Shown: one piece after another, positions 23,864-35,120 of the stretch | Layout of the letters: the number at the start of each line of letters is the position of its first letter | Numbering within the stretch: position 1 is the first letter of the stretch | Assembly (NCBI GenBank): GCA_034401795.1 | Contig: CM067373.1 | Location: forward strand, 88,435,448 to 88,499,447 | DNA from: Chaetoderma sp. LZ-2023a | Taxonomy: Eukaryota > Mollusca > Caudofoveata > Chaetodermatida > Chaetodermatidae | Length of the DNA: 64,000 nt | Reading direction: 5' to 3' | Program-made: the position numbers and the translations under genes | The notes under the pieces: generated by a model | What the model was told of the DNA's origin: nothing | Database searches by the model: none | Seen by the model: only the letters and a program-made list of their open reading frames with translations

Positions 23864-26800
23864 TAGTCCAGTCAATCTACGCTTAAATAAGGTTAACCTA
23901 GAACAAATTGCAACAGAAGCTTTTTTGGTTTTATTTGATACTACTGGTCTTCAAGTACCACAAAATAAAAAATTCTTAAAAATTCCACAACGGGAAAGGT
24001 CCTAATTAATGTGATTAAAAATGGCTGCCACATTTTTGTTGCAAGCTAAGGATTACATTTCCTATTAATTTTAGACGCATATAATGTATTTCTAAAAAGT
24101 AAGAAATGGTAGAATGTGATGCTAAGTGATTGAATCTACTAGTAAAAGTGTTGTGCTGTCTCATTGCTAGTGTATTTACGTCACCAGCCCTTAATGGTGA
24201 CGTCACATGTAGACAGGATGCATTGAAGTATTTATACATTATGCTAGAAGCATCCATTTGTAGGAAGTCTATGGCTAAATTGTAGCTAACGGCGGAATTT
24301 ATGCGCATAATGTCTCATATGTGCTCTTTATTGTCAGCAGGTCCTTTATAACGAGCAGAGGGACATTTAACACTTTCTGACTATTATTTTCCGTGAATGT
24401 ACGTTCCGGGCGGAACTTTTTATAAACTTGTTTTCCATATTCATTTCTGTTTTCTCCACACATTTTGTAAAGTTTTCACTTCATCAAGCTTTTCTTTGTC
24501 AAGCTTTGGCTTTATCAAGTCATTCTTCATCAAATCGGCTGAAACAAACAGTGTTTGTTTACTTTATGCACACAGAACCGCTATAGAGCGCTTTCAAGGA
24601 CCTGGTGTCCAGAGCGCATGTACATATGAAAACCCTACACATACATTAATTCACAACACTTTACCCATTACCATATATGAATTACTGTTGAAATATGTAT
24701 GTCATTGTGTCCCATGATAATTAATCATTAATTACATTGTTTTACTTCACCATTTCAACGTCATGGACGAAACAGCAAATGTAGCATGCTGTGCAATTTG
24801 TGGGGAGAGTCTTGACAATGGCAAACCCACATTTGTGATATCATCAAAAGGTATTGCTGGAATAAATGAAGCCAGTTTGACCCATGAGATTGCACCTATG
24901 ACTATTGTAAAAGGGCAAAGATTACATGTTTCCTGTAGGAGAGATCACATTGATAGAACTAAGATCGAAGCAGCCAGAAAAAGAAAATTAGAAAGCAACC
25001 GGCGAAATACCCCATCACCCATTCTCCGCTCACAGGTACCTGAATTCCGATTCAAGGACCACTGCTTTCTATGTGGGACGGCAGTTGAGACAAATAGTAG
25101 GTGTGATGAGAATGATGATGTTTTCAAGGTACGCACATGGGATTGCCAGAAATCAATTATTGCTGCATGTGATGAAAGGCCTGAAGACGATAGTTGGACA
25201 GAAGAGGTTCGAGGACGGGTCATATATGCTAGGGATCTTCTTGCGGTGGAAGCTGTATACCACCAAGTGTGCAGCGTTAATTTTAGAACTGGCAAACAGA
25301 TTCCCATGCGATATAGAAGAACCCCAGTAGATGAACCCAAAATTCCACGTTTGGGCAGACCAGTAGATACATCGAGGGAGGACGCTTTCCTGAAGGTAGT
25401 CAATTATCTGAGGGAAATCGATGATGAACAGACAACTGTAGTTGACCTGGTTAACAAAATGTCAGAATTCTGCACTGAACCTTACAGTGTAAAATTTATG
25501 CGACAAAAGCTTGAGAATCATGTAGGGGAAAGCATAGTAATAACTAATATTAACGATCGTCCAGATGTTGTAACCTTTCGAACAACTGCTGCAAAGATAT
25601 TGCAGACATTTCATGATGCACCAAAGGTGGACGACGAGGAGATAAGAAAGCATCAGATCATTAGAACGGCATCTGCGCTCATAAAAAATGACATCAAATG
25701 TATGCAGACATCAAAAGATGTCTACCATGGGGCAACTGATATCAGATCCTTGGAACATAATTTGGCATATCTGCCAACGACACTTCGCGTCCTCCTAGAA
25801 AACCTTTTAAATGGGGAGTCAAAGGATGTGAAAGTTGCTTCTATTGGTCAGTGCATGATTCAGATGACCAGACCGAGGGTTGTCATTGCACCAATACCAT
25901 TAGGACTTGGAGTACAAATGCATCACCAGTTTGGGTCAAAGTCTTTGATTGAATGCTTGGCAAGTCATGGCTTTTGTGTTTCATATTCAGAGGTGGTCAA
26001 TTTCTCAAAAAGTGCAGCGTGCTTTCCAGGGACTGATATCCCAATGTCTGGACATTTTGGACAATATATTGCAGATAATGTTGACCACAACTTGCGTACG
26101 TTGGATGGACATGGTACCTTCCATGGCATGGGCATGGTCATAGCCGTTACCCCTGAGTTAGCACAGCAACATGTCATTCCACGGCTAGAGTTAGCCAGTA
26201 ATAATGTCCATAATGCAAAAATTGCTATTCACTACTACAAAGCAGTAAAGGGCAATAGGGTACCTTTGGTTTATGATAAACTACCTGTTGTTAGTGTGGC
26301 TGACATTTGGAAACACCTGGATGTAATGTGGAAAGTGTCCTGGCCGTTGCGTCCTAATCGCCCCAGTTGGTCTGGAACCATGCAAGCCATTTGCAAAGGA
26401 GTTCATCCGGGAAAAGCATCAATCCACTTTCTCCAAATGCTAGATATGGATCCAACTGACATGAGTTGTATTTATTCAACCTTGCACTTCATTGCTTCGG
26501 AAAACCAACGTCATGGTTCAACACCCATTGTCACCTTCGATCAGCCACTTTGGTGGAAGGCCAAGACAATCATGGCTCATGAAGGCGAGAGAAGTGATTT
26601 AGTGCAAATAATCTTGATTCTAGGTGGCTTCCACACAACAATGAGCTACCTTGGTTGCATTGGTCACCTCATGCAGTCATCGGGGTTAACAGACGTACTG
26701 GAGTTGGTGTATGCTGAAAATGCTGTAACGCACATGTTGACTGGAAAAGCGTATGCCAGAGCTGTACGTGGACATTTCCTGGTTGATGCAGCACTTAATG

Positions 26801-27556
26801 CAATGGTTCTGTCAACGGCGTATGGCATTCCTATCTTAGAGGTGAGTGAAGGAAATATAGATAATGCAGTAGTGACGTGTGATGATATTGAAGCAGCTCT
26901 ACGCCATTTTGATGTTGTTATCAAATATGACTCTAGACTTGAATCAGTGATATCCGACGATGTGTTTGAGCGGATAAATGAGAAGTTAGAATCAGAGAAG
27001 TCAATGATTGTAAGTAGTCTAACAGGACGTTTATGGGTGAATTTGACGACATAGACGTTGGTCTTGTGTAAAGATAATATGAGTATGTTGGACCTTGCCG
27101 TCCATTGAGAAAATAACGGATGTAACTGTTTGTATATAATAAACCATTACTAAATTCATCATACTGATTCAACAAATCATAAAACTTGGATTAAATTTAC
27201 TTGAATATTGGAAGATTGATAATTGACGTCATGATGACGTCATCAAGAGACGTAGTAACGGATCTACTGTTAGCGGGATGTCATATAGCGATCATATCAC
27301 GAAATAAGTTCTTTGCTATCACTTTTATTTATGTAGTTAAGACATGTTATGGGTCTCCAGTCAAAGATACGTAAGATATTCACCTTAATAATTGGTTTTA
27401 AGTGGTCCTATTAAATTCTGTGAAATAGTCCTTTACCGGGATAGAATTTTTAGGAATTTTTTATTTTCTGGTAGGTGAGGACCAGTAGCATTACATAAAA
27501 CCAAAAAAGCTTCTGTTGCAATTTGTTCTAGGTATATCCCTATAATGACTGGACTA
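23864..27556 (+). mobile_element. Complete 3.7-kb TIR transposon, superfamily unassigned
   Basis: The termini TAGTCCAGTCA and, on the opposite strand at the right end, TAGTCCAGTCA are followed by inverted repeats of about 140 bp. Within these a block of about 45 bp (23898-23940) is nearly identical on both sides, including ACCTAGAACAAATTGCAAC. TAA flanks both ends (23861-23863, 27557-27559). The surrounding ~150-bp repeat is continuous once the element and one TAA are removed. The only large reading frame inside is the 763-codon gene at 24763-27054. A TAA duplication also fits PIF/Harbinger (TWA target), but the protein does not look like HARBI1; a two-base AT duplication cannot be excluded. 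Confidence 0.85.
24763..27054 (+). CDS. Putative transposase, 763 aa, unassigned family
   Basis: A single uninterrupted frame starting in a good context (GTCATGG) and ending at TAG. The N-terminus has two related metal-binding-like modules: C10-x2-C13 with H55-x2-C58, and C101-x2-C104 with H167-x2-C170. A basic stretch (KIEAARKRKLESNRR, about 67-81) lies between them. The C-terminal half has conserved-looking blocks ADNVDHN (437-443), TFHGMGM (452-458), FDQPLWWKA (592-600), LGGFHTTMSYLGCIGH (620-635) and YAENAVTHML (650-659). I recall multicopy invertebrate hypothetical proteins with these phrases, but no assigned function. D441, D593 and E652 could form a DDE/RNase H-like catalytic set; this is inference. 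Position between matched inverted repeats supports a transposase role. It has no introns and no frameshift, so the copy may be young. Confidence 0.85.
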   Translation: MDETANVACCAICGESLDNGKPTFVISSKGIAGINEASLTHEIAPMTIVKGQRLHVSCRRDHIDRTKIEAARKRKLESNRRNTPSPILRSQVPEFRFKDHCFLCGTAVETNSRCDENDDVFKVRTWDCQKSIIAACDERPEDDSWTEEVRGRVIYARDLLAVEAVYHQVCSVNFRTGKQIPMRYRRTPVDEPKIPRLGRPVDTSREDAFLKVVNYLREIDDEQTTVVDLVNKMSEFCTEPYSVKFMRQKLENHVGESIVITNINDRPDVVTFRTTAAKILQTFHDAPKVDDEEIRKHQIIRTASALIKNDIKCMQTSKDVYHGATDIRSLEHNLAYLPTTLRVLLENLLNGESKDVKVASIGQCMIQMTRPRVVIAPIPLGLGVQMHHQFGSKSLIECLASHGFCVSYSEVVNFSKSAACFPGTDIPMSGHFGQYIADNVDHNLRTLDGHGTFHGMGMVIAVTPELAQQHVIPRLELASNNVHNAKIAIHYYKAVKGNRVPLVYDKLPVVSVADIWKHLDVMWKVSWPLRPNRPSWSGTMQAICKGVHPGKASIHFLQMLDMDPTDMSCIYSTLHFIASENQRHGSTPIVTFDQPLWWKAKTIMAHEGERSDLVQIILILGGFHTTMSYLGCIGHLMQSSGLTDVLELVYAENAVTHMLTGKAYARAVRGHFLVDAALNAMVLSTAYGIPILEVSEGNIDNAVVTCDDIEAALRHFDVVIKYDSRLESVISDDVFERINEKLESEKSMIVSSLTGRLWVNLTT

Positions 27557-27559
27557 TAA

Positions 27560-28324
27560 CCAATCACGAAATATTACCTGAGAAGATTTGCTGTGGCTGC
27601 TGCCGTCGGAAAAGTGACACATTTAATGTCTCACATTCTGGCTTCACAGACCGGAGACAAATTTTGCTTTGCAATGATGGACTCGGTTAATGATACAGTA
27701 ATTCTAGTGGTAAAATTTCTAAAATAGTCTTCTTTTCTGCAAATAGACATTTCTCGAAACCACAACCGAAGCCGTTTTTTATGGCTTAGTCATTAAAGTG
27801 TTATATAAATACATGTACTGTACATGTACAAGACCCATGCTGGTCCCGGAAGTATGACGTCAAAATAGCTTACTCAGATCCTGAATGAACATGCTCAGAA
27901 TTCAGAGAAACTATTAACCGTGTTCTAACTATAGACAGAGGTGTAAGATAATAACAATCCCATGCGTGCTCTTGTCACAACTAATGTATCAATATGCCAC
28001 GTTATTTAAAATCAATCCCACAAGCAGGATGATTTTAGTTAGACCCACACGTTCAAGAAATTGTTGAATTTCTAATTTTTCTGGGAAGATAACTCTCGCG
28101 AATGTGGACACATTTTATTTTGTCACTCGTGATGCATGCATACATTCGTTCCAAGATTACCCTCCTGAAATAAATATGGATGCACATGCATGGCTGCCTG
28201 TGCATGAACAGGCCTACGTCAACAACATTCTGTGATTTATAGAATCTCTGATAATGTTTAACCATTTGAACCGGAATGGGAAAAATAAAAAACAATCATT
28301 CACCATGCAAGAAATATTATATTA
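27560..28324. other. No gene; single arm of a family P foldback at 27695-27801
   Basis: After the transposon the old repeat resumes for about 80 bp. At 27695-27801 one arm of family P is present (AGTCTTCTTTTCTGCAAATAG), without its partner. The rest is unassigned. Confidence 0.4.
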
Positions 28325-28415
28325 AATAATTTGAAAATAAATTGACTAGGAACGGTTGATGCACAGCACAGGCAGAAAGAGCTCCAAATCAAATTAGTGT
28401 CAAAATACTCAACAG
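28325..28415. mobile_element. Family T palindrome
   Basis: AATAATTTGAAAATAAATTGACT faces CAAATTAGTGTCAAAATACTCAACAG over these positions. The centre (GGTTGATGCACAGC) is diverged. Confidence 0.55.
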
Positions 28416-28457
28416 CTAAAAACTTGTCATGAAGTTATTATTCTGGGACTTCAGCAT

Positions 28458-28692
28458 TTAACCCTTTGACACATGTATTTGGTCAAAACAATTTCAGTTT
28501 TCTCATAGAAATGTCCATTTGCAGACCAAGAAGACTTCTTTCAAAATTTACCACTGGAATGACTGGCTCGGTTATCGAGCCAATCATTCCAGTGGTAAAT
28601 TTTCAAAAATAGTCTTCTCTTGGTCTGCAAATGGACATTTCCCAAGACCACTGGAGAAGCCGTTTTTTGCTGATATGAGTGTTAAGGGTTAC
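28458..28692 (-). mobile_element. Family P foldback MITE
   Basis: TTAACCCTTTGACACATG at the left and AAGGGTTAC at the right. Arms with GTCCATTTGCAGACCAAG pair across a GGCTCGGTTATCGAGCC centre (about 28563-28579). Confidence 0.8.
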
Positions 28693-29030
28693 ATGGTCAA
28701 TAACATGACATACCGGTACATTACGCCTTTGATCACGAGTAAATGACAACTTCGCATGCTAATGAAATGAAAACATTGAGTGAAAAAAAAATGATTCCGT
28801 GTGTGTGTGTGTATGATGAATAATGAACATGATGTATTTTTAATTACAGTTGATGATACCGAGGAAGGTACACAATGAATGGCTGGCTCTGATCTGTGGG
28901 TCTGTAATAATAACAGAATCGATAGTACGTATATGTACGGCACAATATATGTATATTATTATATTTATACCTACATGTATGTTGCCTTGTTTCACAAACT
29001 AGATGGACTGTGTTCAATGTGTCGAGCCCT

Positions 29031-29229
29031 TTAACCCTCGATTTTGCTTTTTTTTAAATTGCAATTTTCCCAAAGAAATGTCCATTTGGAGACCAAGAGA
29101 AGACTATTTCTAAAAATTACCACTGGAAAGACTGGCTCGGTTATCGGTCTTCTCTTGGTCTGCAAATGGACATTTCTGAAAACCACTGAAAAAACCAGTT
29201 TTTGGCGGGTATGAGTGTTAAATGGTTAA
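29031..29229 (-). mobile_element. Family P foldback MITE, centre deleted
   Basis: TTAACCCTCG left and AATGGTTAA right. The left arm reaches GGCTCGGTTATCGG, but the matching inner right arm is deleted and the text jumps to TCTTCTCTTGGTCTGC, so the hairpin is asymmetric. Confidence 0.7.
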
Positions 29230-29846
29230 TTTTTCTGCATAACTCACATCATGTGTGGCAGTGTCGTGAAATAATAATATATAGCATACATTGTAATACC
29301 CCCTTGACGAATCAAATGTTCATTCGACATAGGCATGGAAAAGATTTTTAAATCATTTTAATTTGCAGCAAACTGAATGCAATAATGATAATATAGAACA
29401 AATCTGTAAAACTTCATTGACATGATTGGAATCGGCTAATCCCTTGATAAATTAAAAGTCCATTGAAAAGCTAACATTCTTCCAATTCTTGGTAAAAAAT
29501 AAACTAAGTCCAAACGACGTAAAAATATGGAAACAATTTGACAATCATTTTCATTATGATGGCGTCTAGATGCAATGGTGGCATAGAACAAATCTGACGT
29601 ACAGTTTTATTGAGATCGGTAAGCCCTTGATGAAATAAATGTCCATTGAAAAACTTTAATATTTATTTAATTTTTGGTACATACGCGGATGCCATCAATG
29701 CCGGACATCATTTGGATCTCTACATGTATGTTGAGATACTGCACTTCACTATGGGACAATAACAACATGGTTACGCTGGCATGGCTGGTCAGCTTCTGAA
29801 TCTATGTTGACCAACAACTTCCACTTTATCAAATAAGTTCCTCTGA

Positions 29847-30040
29847 CCGCTTTAACGCTCAAGCTGGCCAAAAATGGCCTAATGAGCATGACAATTTTTG
29901 AAAATTTATCACCAAAATGACTGGCTCGATCGGTAACCAAGCCAGTCCTTCCTGTGGTAAATTTCAAAAATAATCTCTGTCTGCAAATGGATATTTTATG
30001 AGAAAATTTAAATTTTCTTGAACAGGTTTGAGCATTAAAG
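29847..30040 (+). mobile_element. Family P foldback MITE, cut by the DIRS left end
   Basis: Starts CTTTAACGCTCAAGC and runs through the hairpin to TTTGAGCATTAAAG. Other copies continue with GGTTAA; here the sequence switches at 30041 to TTTTGTAACAC, the DIRS left terminus. Confidence 0.7.
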
Positions 30041-30599
30041 TTTTGTAACACAACAAAAATACTAAGCCACTCAATTCACTGTTTGCTAAAAGTCACCTGA
30101 CTTAGATATCTCAGAAAATTTTAACCTATTCATTCCCATGGTGTAGGTTCCCTTGAAACAAGTTTAGCAGAGATACATCCCTCCATTGGGTAGTCTTGAT
30201 AGTATCTCTTTAACTCTAAAGCAGTCATTGCTCTAGGGAACCGGTTCCTCTATTCCTATAGAGAACATATAAACGAGTCTGTGAGCATGCGCACTTATGC
30301 TACTATGCATGCGACCGAGTCCAAGCCGTCATTAATTAATTTTCTGTATTACGGGAAACACCTAACTTTTATCTCAACAAATCCTATTCATTCCATAATC
30401 TTGTGGAGCTACATCCACATTTGCTTTTCATGAATACCACAGTACAAGTGGTCTTTGTTGAATAAGTCATAGTACTTATGTAAAATGGTTATAATTTACG
30501 TGAATATGAGCAGAAAGTTCGTTGTGACCAAGTTGAAAGAAAATGGCGCCAGCTTCACATTACAAGCCAGGTGAAGTCAATAACTCTGATCCTATTTTA

Positions 30600-30850
30600 G
30601 CCACGAGGCTCCGTTCCTACGAAAGGTATACTATATACCGGTTTGGAACATCTCCTACGAAAGGTATCCTACATAACATATGTAACATACCGGTTGGGAA
30701 GTTAGTGGATCAATTAAGAGTTTTGACTAGGTACGTATTTCCGAGCGTCATTCTTTCCTACATAAGGTATACTACATACCGGTTTGGATCGAATCCTACA
30801 TAAGGTATCCTACATAACTATGTAATATACCGGTTGGGAAGTTATTGGAT
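30600..30850 (+). repeat. Repeated ATACCGGTTTGG/CCTACATAAGGTAT blocks in DIRS leader
   Basis: Four blocks of GGTATACTATATACCGG or GGTATCCTACATAAC type lie at about 30618-30650, 30656-30695, 30760-30790 and 30796-30832. They form two tandem pairs. Each contains the palindrome ACCGGT and follows CCTAC(A/G)(T/A)AAGG. The same blocks are present, inverted and fewer, at 21355-21420. The position downstream of the left terminus suggests a regulatory role; this is inference. Confidence 0.5.
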
Positions 30851-31127
30851 CTATTAAGAATGTGACAGTGGTGCAAACAGGCGTGGTGGACCGGATGAAC
30901 ACCACAAGGATACACCACGATCATCCCCTGAAGAAAAGCGAGTGGTCCTTCTAAGGACCGTTACTAACCAACTAACATGAAACTCGCAATTACTTCATGA
31001 TGATCAATCAGTCATGTCAGTCGTATTACAATAAAGACGAGACCATCGTATTAATTCGCGATTCGGTGTTCGCTTTCAATTGGCGGCGTTTTTGCAGGCT
31101 AATTTAACATTACTAGCAATGGGCCAT

Positions 31128-34100
31128 GAAACCTTTTTACCTTTTATTTAATATCTTATAAAAATTACTCGAGATTTTATGTTTTCTAATACCTGGCGGG
31201 GTTAGTCGACGCAAGTATTTTTTATGGCCGTAGTTTCATGAAAAATGTAAACATTACGTTGCTATGGGATATCCTCTTTAGTGTGTCGTAAATTGGCAAA
31301 TGTTGGACGATCTCGGAATGCCCGGATGTTCAAAATTACGATACTGAATTGAATCCTCGTAATCACATAACCCGCTTTTGTTAGATAGGCTATTAAGCCT
31401 GTGCCAGATTATCAGGTTCACTTGATTTGTAAATCTAGGGAGAAACTTGCGTTCACTTGATTTCTAAATCTAGCGTTAAAACTTATTATATATATTACTG
31501 GTTATATTGTAATGTGAACCTAAAATGATCTAAAACGTAATGCGATGTTCTAGAAAAATTGCATGAACGGCCGATAATTAAACTGGGTAGCCAGCGTCTA
31601 TTGTTAGCGAGCCGGACAGTGGCAAAGTAAATCTCCGTTTGGAGGCGCTGACGAGAAGCGTAGATCTCATTGCCGAATTTCCGATTCCAGGATATCTATA
31701 TCCGAGTACTCGCTTAACCTACTTCATTAAAATTTAATCTGGTCAGATAATATCACGTGATTTATATATCATGTGATTATCACGTGATTCTGATTTATAT
31801 ATTATAAAGACGACATTTATGTCAAGTTAGGATTAATTTTGATGGAAAAAACAATCTTTATTAAAGGATACGCAATATTTAGGCTGCTCAATTTAACAAT
31901 TTCACTTCTGCGAATGATGTTTTGAGGTATACATTAAGCATAGCCGCGAGGTGACAAGATTTGTGAAGGGTTTTTTCGTGGTATCTTCAGACGTTAAGAT
32001 GTTTAAAAATTCAGAGGAAAATAAGTTTTATCCTTGTATATAGTGCGCGCAAATTTTTTAGAACATGTAAATTGAGCATAAATGTGCGACCTATTTATGG
32101 ATTTTTAAGTAAATACGCCACTCCCATATTTGCTGGTACTCATTCAGAGTCAACTTATTTCAGTTGCAACTTATGACTAATAACTTCGAGAGTTAAATGG
32201 TTAATATTTTGATAGTAAACGCTACAAACTTTGATGACCAAGTTTTACTATATCAGAGATGTGTGTTGATCTCAGTGTTTTAGTAGCAAGCATAGCCTTT
32301 GGATCAGGAAAGTTCTTGACTATCAGCCACTTTTATTAGCCCTAAGATGGGTTTTTTCCCTACTTAATGTATAATCTAATCTCTCATCATTTTGTAAATT
32401 CTTTCTGCGGGTACTTAACTTGGGTGAAATTGGATATATAGAGCACGTACCCAGGCTATGAGGGATCATTCTATCGGCTCTCAATCGATTAATTGTTATA
32501 GTCAAATATAACATTCTGCTTGCAAATGGACTATTACTCGTGGAAATCATCTGAAAGTCTAGAAGAGGGGGAGAACTAACCTAGTTAGAAAAATTTTCTC
32601 TCTAAGGGGTGTGTAAACTGAAATGTTGGTCTGAACATGTTGTTTCCACACCATCTCTTAAAACATTCGAAAATAGTTTAGGTAGGCTTTGGCATAGTCA
32701 AGCCAATGTATGACTACACCGTACACGCAACCCATGACTAGAAGTGACGGCACAGGCATGGAGATAAATGAAGAAGAGATGACCATGAGGCCTAATTGTC
32801 CTGTGCTCAGTATTATTACCTAGATTATAACTCAATTTTTATGGCATAGCAACTGATTATAATTAAACTTCTGGTTTAGGTATGCCAAATCAAATCACTT
32901 CTGGTGTTTTGCTGGTATTGTTTGTTTCTAAATCACTTGACAGTTTAAATGCCCTATTTCAGGGGCTCTTATTTTGGATTCTTTAATTCTTTATTAGTTG
33001 CTCTTAGTGCAATGGCTGAACCATCCAATTATCCTCATCCTTCGAAACCTTGTGTACACCCAACTCTTCGCATTTATCTTCTAGGAATAATTTAATTTTT
33101 TCTTATGATCCTAGCAGTGCTTTTGTCATTTTGATTTCACTAGATTTCGTTTTGCTCCTGAATCTTCTCATGTATTACACTCTAACTATCAGCCTCCATC
33201 TTTCGACTAATATCAATCTGCAAATAAGTGCGTCAGACTTTATTATGTTAATTGTGAATAGTGGTTTGCTATCTTTTAGTATCATATCTGGCCTGATTTA
33301 TTTTTAACATAGTTTTTCAGTCTTTCTTTTCTGTCAGTAGGATCCCTCGCCATGATGAAGCATATCTATGGGTGAATGTAAGCTTGTCACAATAACAAAA
33401 TCTTTTTTGTCTTATCAAGATTTACACCGCTCCTTTCTCGAGTTCAGTAGAAATTTTGATCTTTTTATTTGTCTAGGGATATATCTATTTCTATTATTGT
33501 CATATGGAGAGGTCTTCTCAGCCTTATCTATTCAAGCCTATTTTTTATTCTTCTAAATTTCCCAGGCATTATTAAATAAATTCCTCAAGGGGGCCTAACC
33601 AAGATGATTGGATTATTGCCTTTGCATGGATTGTGGAATATGGTTTTTTCCTTTCACCCTTCTGTGTAGTTTCAGTCCTTTGTCCTTATCCATCATTGAT
33701 CTGGTCACAGGTTTGATGGACTTCTTTCCTGTTTAATCATCTGATAAAGATATTAACAATTGGGCTCATATCATACTAGCTTTGTTTTAAAATTAGATTT
33801 GTAAAATAAGATTCTGCAGGTTTATTCTGGTCCTAGCTGTCATGCTAAAGCGCTTCTATATAATCTCTACTCTATCAGGGGTGGGATGGGTATAGCTAGC
33901 CTCATGCATGTCTTAGGTAGCAGATTTCCTACATATAAGGTACAATCAATGTAGTCATTGAATCCCCCTTTTTTCTATCAAACCATGTTGGTCTCCTTTG
34001 ACATTAGTCCTGCTTCTGTTCCTGATCAATAATTTTCTGCTCTTTTCAAGTAGGATACAGTGGAGGAATGGCAGAATCCAGACTTTAAGGATTATGAGGT

Positions 34101-34870
34101 GCTGGCAGATCATCTTTTATAGGGTCTCGGCTCTTATCTTCAACTCATATATTTATCCTTTTCTGACAACTTCCAAAAAATGTACACTTCATGATTTAAT
34201 ACTAATTCTGTTGTATATTTTGGAATTATTTTGTCTGGAACCCATGGCTGCTTTGATACTGTTTGAGACAAAAATTACTTAGTCAATCGTTTTATATTCA
34301 ACTCTTTTCCTACTATGTTGTCTCAGAAATGGAGTTCATCGATGAAAGGAATAATATGGACATGGAGTCATTTTGCCTAGTCATCACTGGTCTAGTCAAG
34401 GATAAGGGACAGTGTTTTCTGATATTTCTATATATACAGAATTTGTCCTAACTGGGTCTGGGTTCTTTTAATTACATCATAGCCAGTCTGGGATTCCTCT
34501 GGCTTGGAAGGTTGCTTAATTGTGTTAAAATTTGGGCCGAATGGAGTCAGTTTTGTGTACGAAGGTCAAGTCTGGTAATTCAGAATTTTGTCCCTCACCA
34601 CGACTGCATACACTGCATTTTCATTCGTTGGGTGTCATCGGTACCAATTCACCAGTTAATCCATCTGCAGGTCCAGTTTGATGTCTTGTTCTTACGTGTT
34701 TGGGGGAGGGGATCTCGTTCTTGTGTCTATGGAATCAGATAAAGTAGTCTTACTACTCTCTTCCTTTTCAGGAACTAGAACAGGAACTAATACTCTAGTA
34801 TTCCTCTTCAATACTCAGGAATATTGGAGAATGAAGAGATATTGTCTCTTTCACAAGCACCTATCTGCTC
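31128..34870 (+). pseudogene. Decayed gag/RT region of DIRS element
   Basis: By position this should hold gag and reverse transcriptase. I find only weak hints: a CQDDW-like string (NQDDWII, near 33600) that could derive from the YxDDWL motif, and no intact domain. Stops occur in every frame. Assignment rests on the surrounding element. Confidence 0.35.
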
Positions 34871-35120
34871 ATGCAGTCATTTCTATAGTAGTGACCTTCA
34901 TCAACAAGCAGGGCAGTTGAGGTTATCATATTTTGTCTGGAGTCTTGGTCTTCCTCCTGCGGTGGAGATGTCAGCAAAACTTTCAGCAGCTCACATTCCA
35001 GGTAGAATGATTTTCCTTGTAGCTCATTTATTACATCCCATTAAGTTTCTACTCAGTATAGTGTCCAGATTTGATGTTCATATTCTTCCTCCAGGCTAGG
35101 CTCTGGCGGTAGATGCTCTG
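34870..35120 (+). pseudogene. DIRS RNase H remnant
   Basis: VTFINKQGS (about 34890-34916), then after a frameshift LSAAHIPGRMIFLVAHLLHP (34981-35040). These match the DIRS RNase H end, where families read YIN.QG and LSA.HIPG..N.LAD.LSR. The catalytic aspartate of the last block is replaced (LVAHLL). Confidence 0.65.

Noticed and set aside
24945..25403. Minus-strand frame of 152 codons
   Set aside because: Shadow of the 763-codon gene on the opposite strand; no domain.
20968..31127. One giant 10-kb element bounded by the inverted copies at 20968-22031 and 30041-31127
   Set aside because: The right copy is the left end of a DIRS element that continues to 37221, and the left copy has both of its own tips; they are separate insertions, and the 763-codon transposon between them has its own ends.
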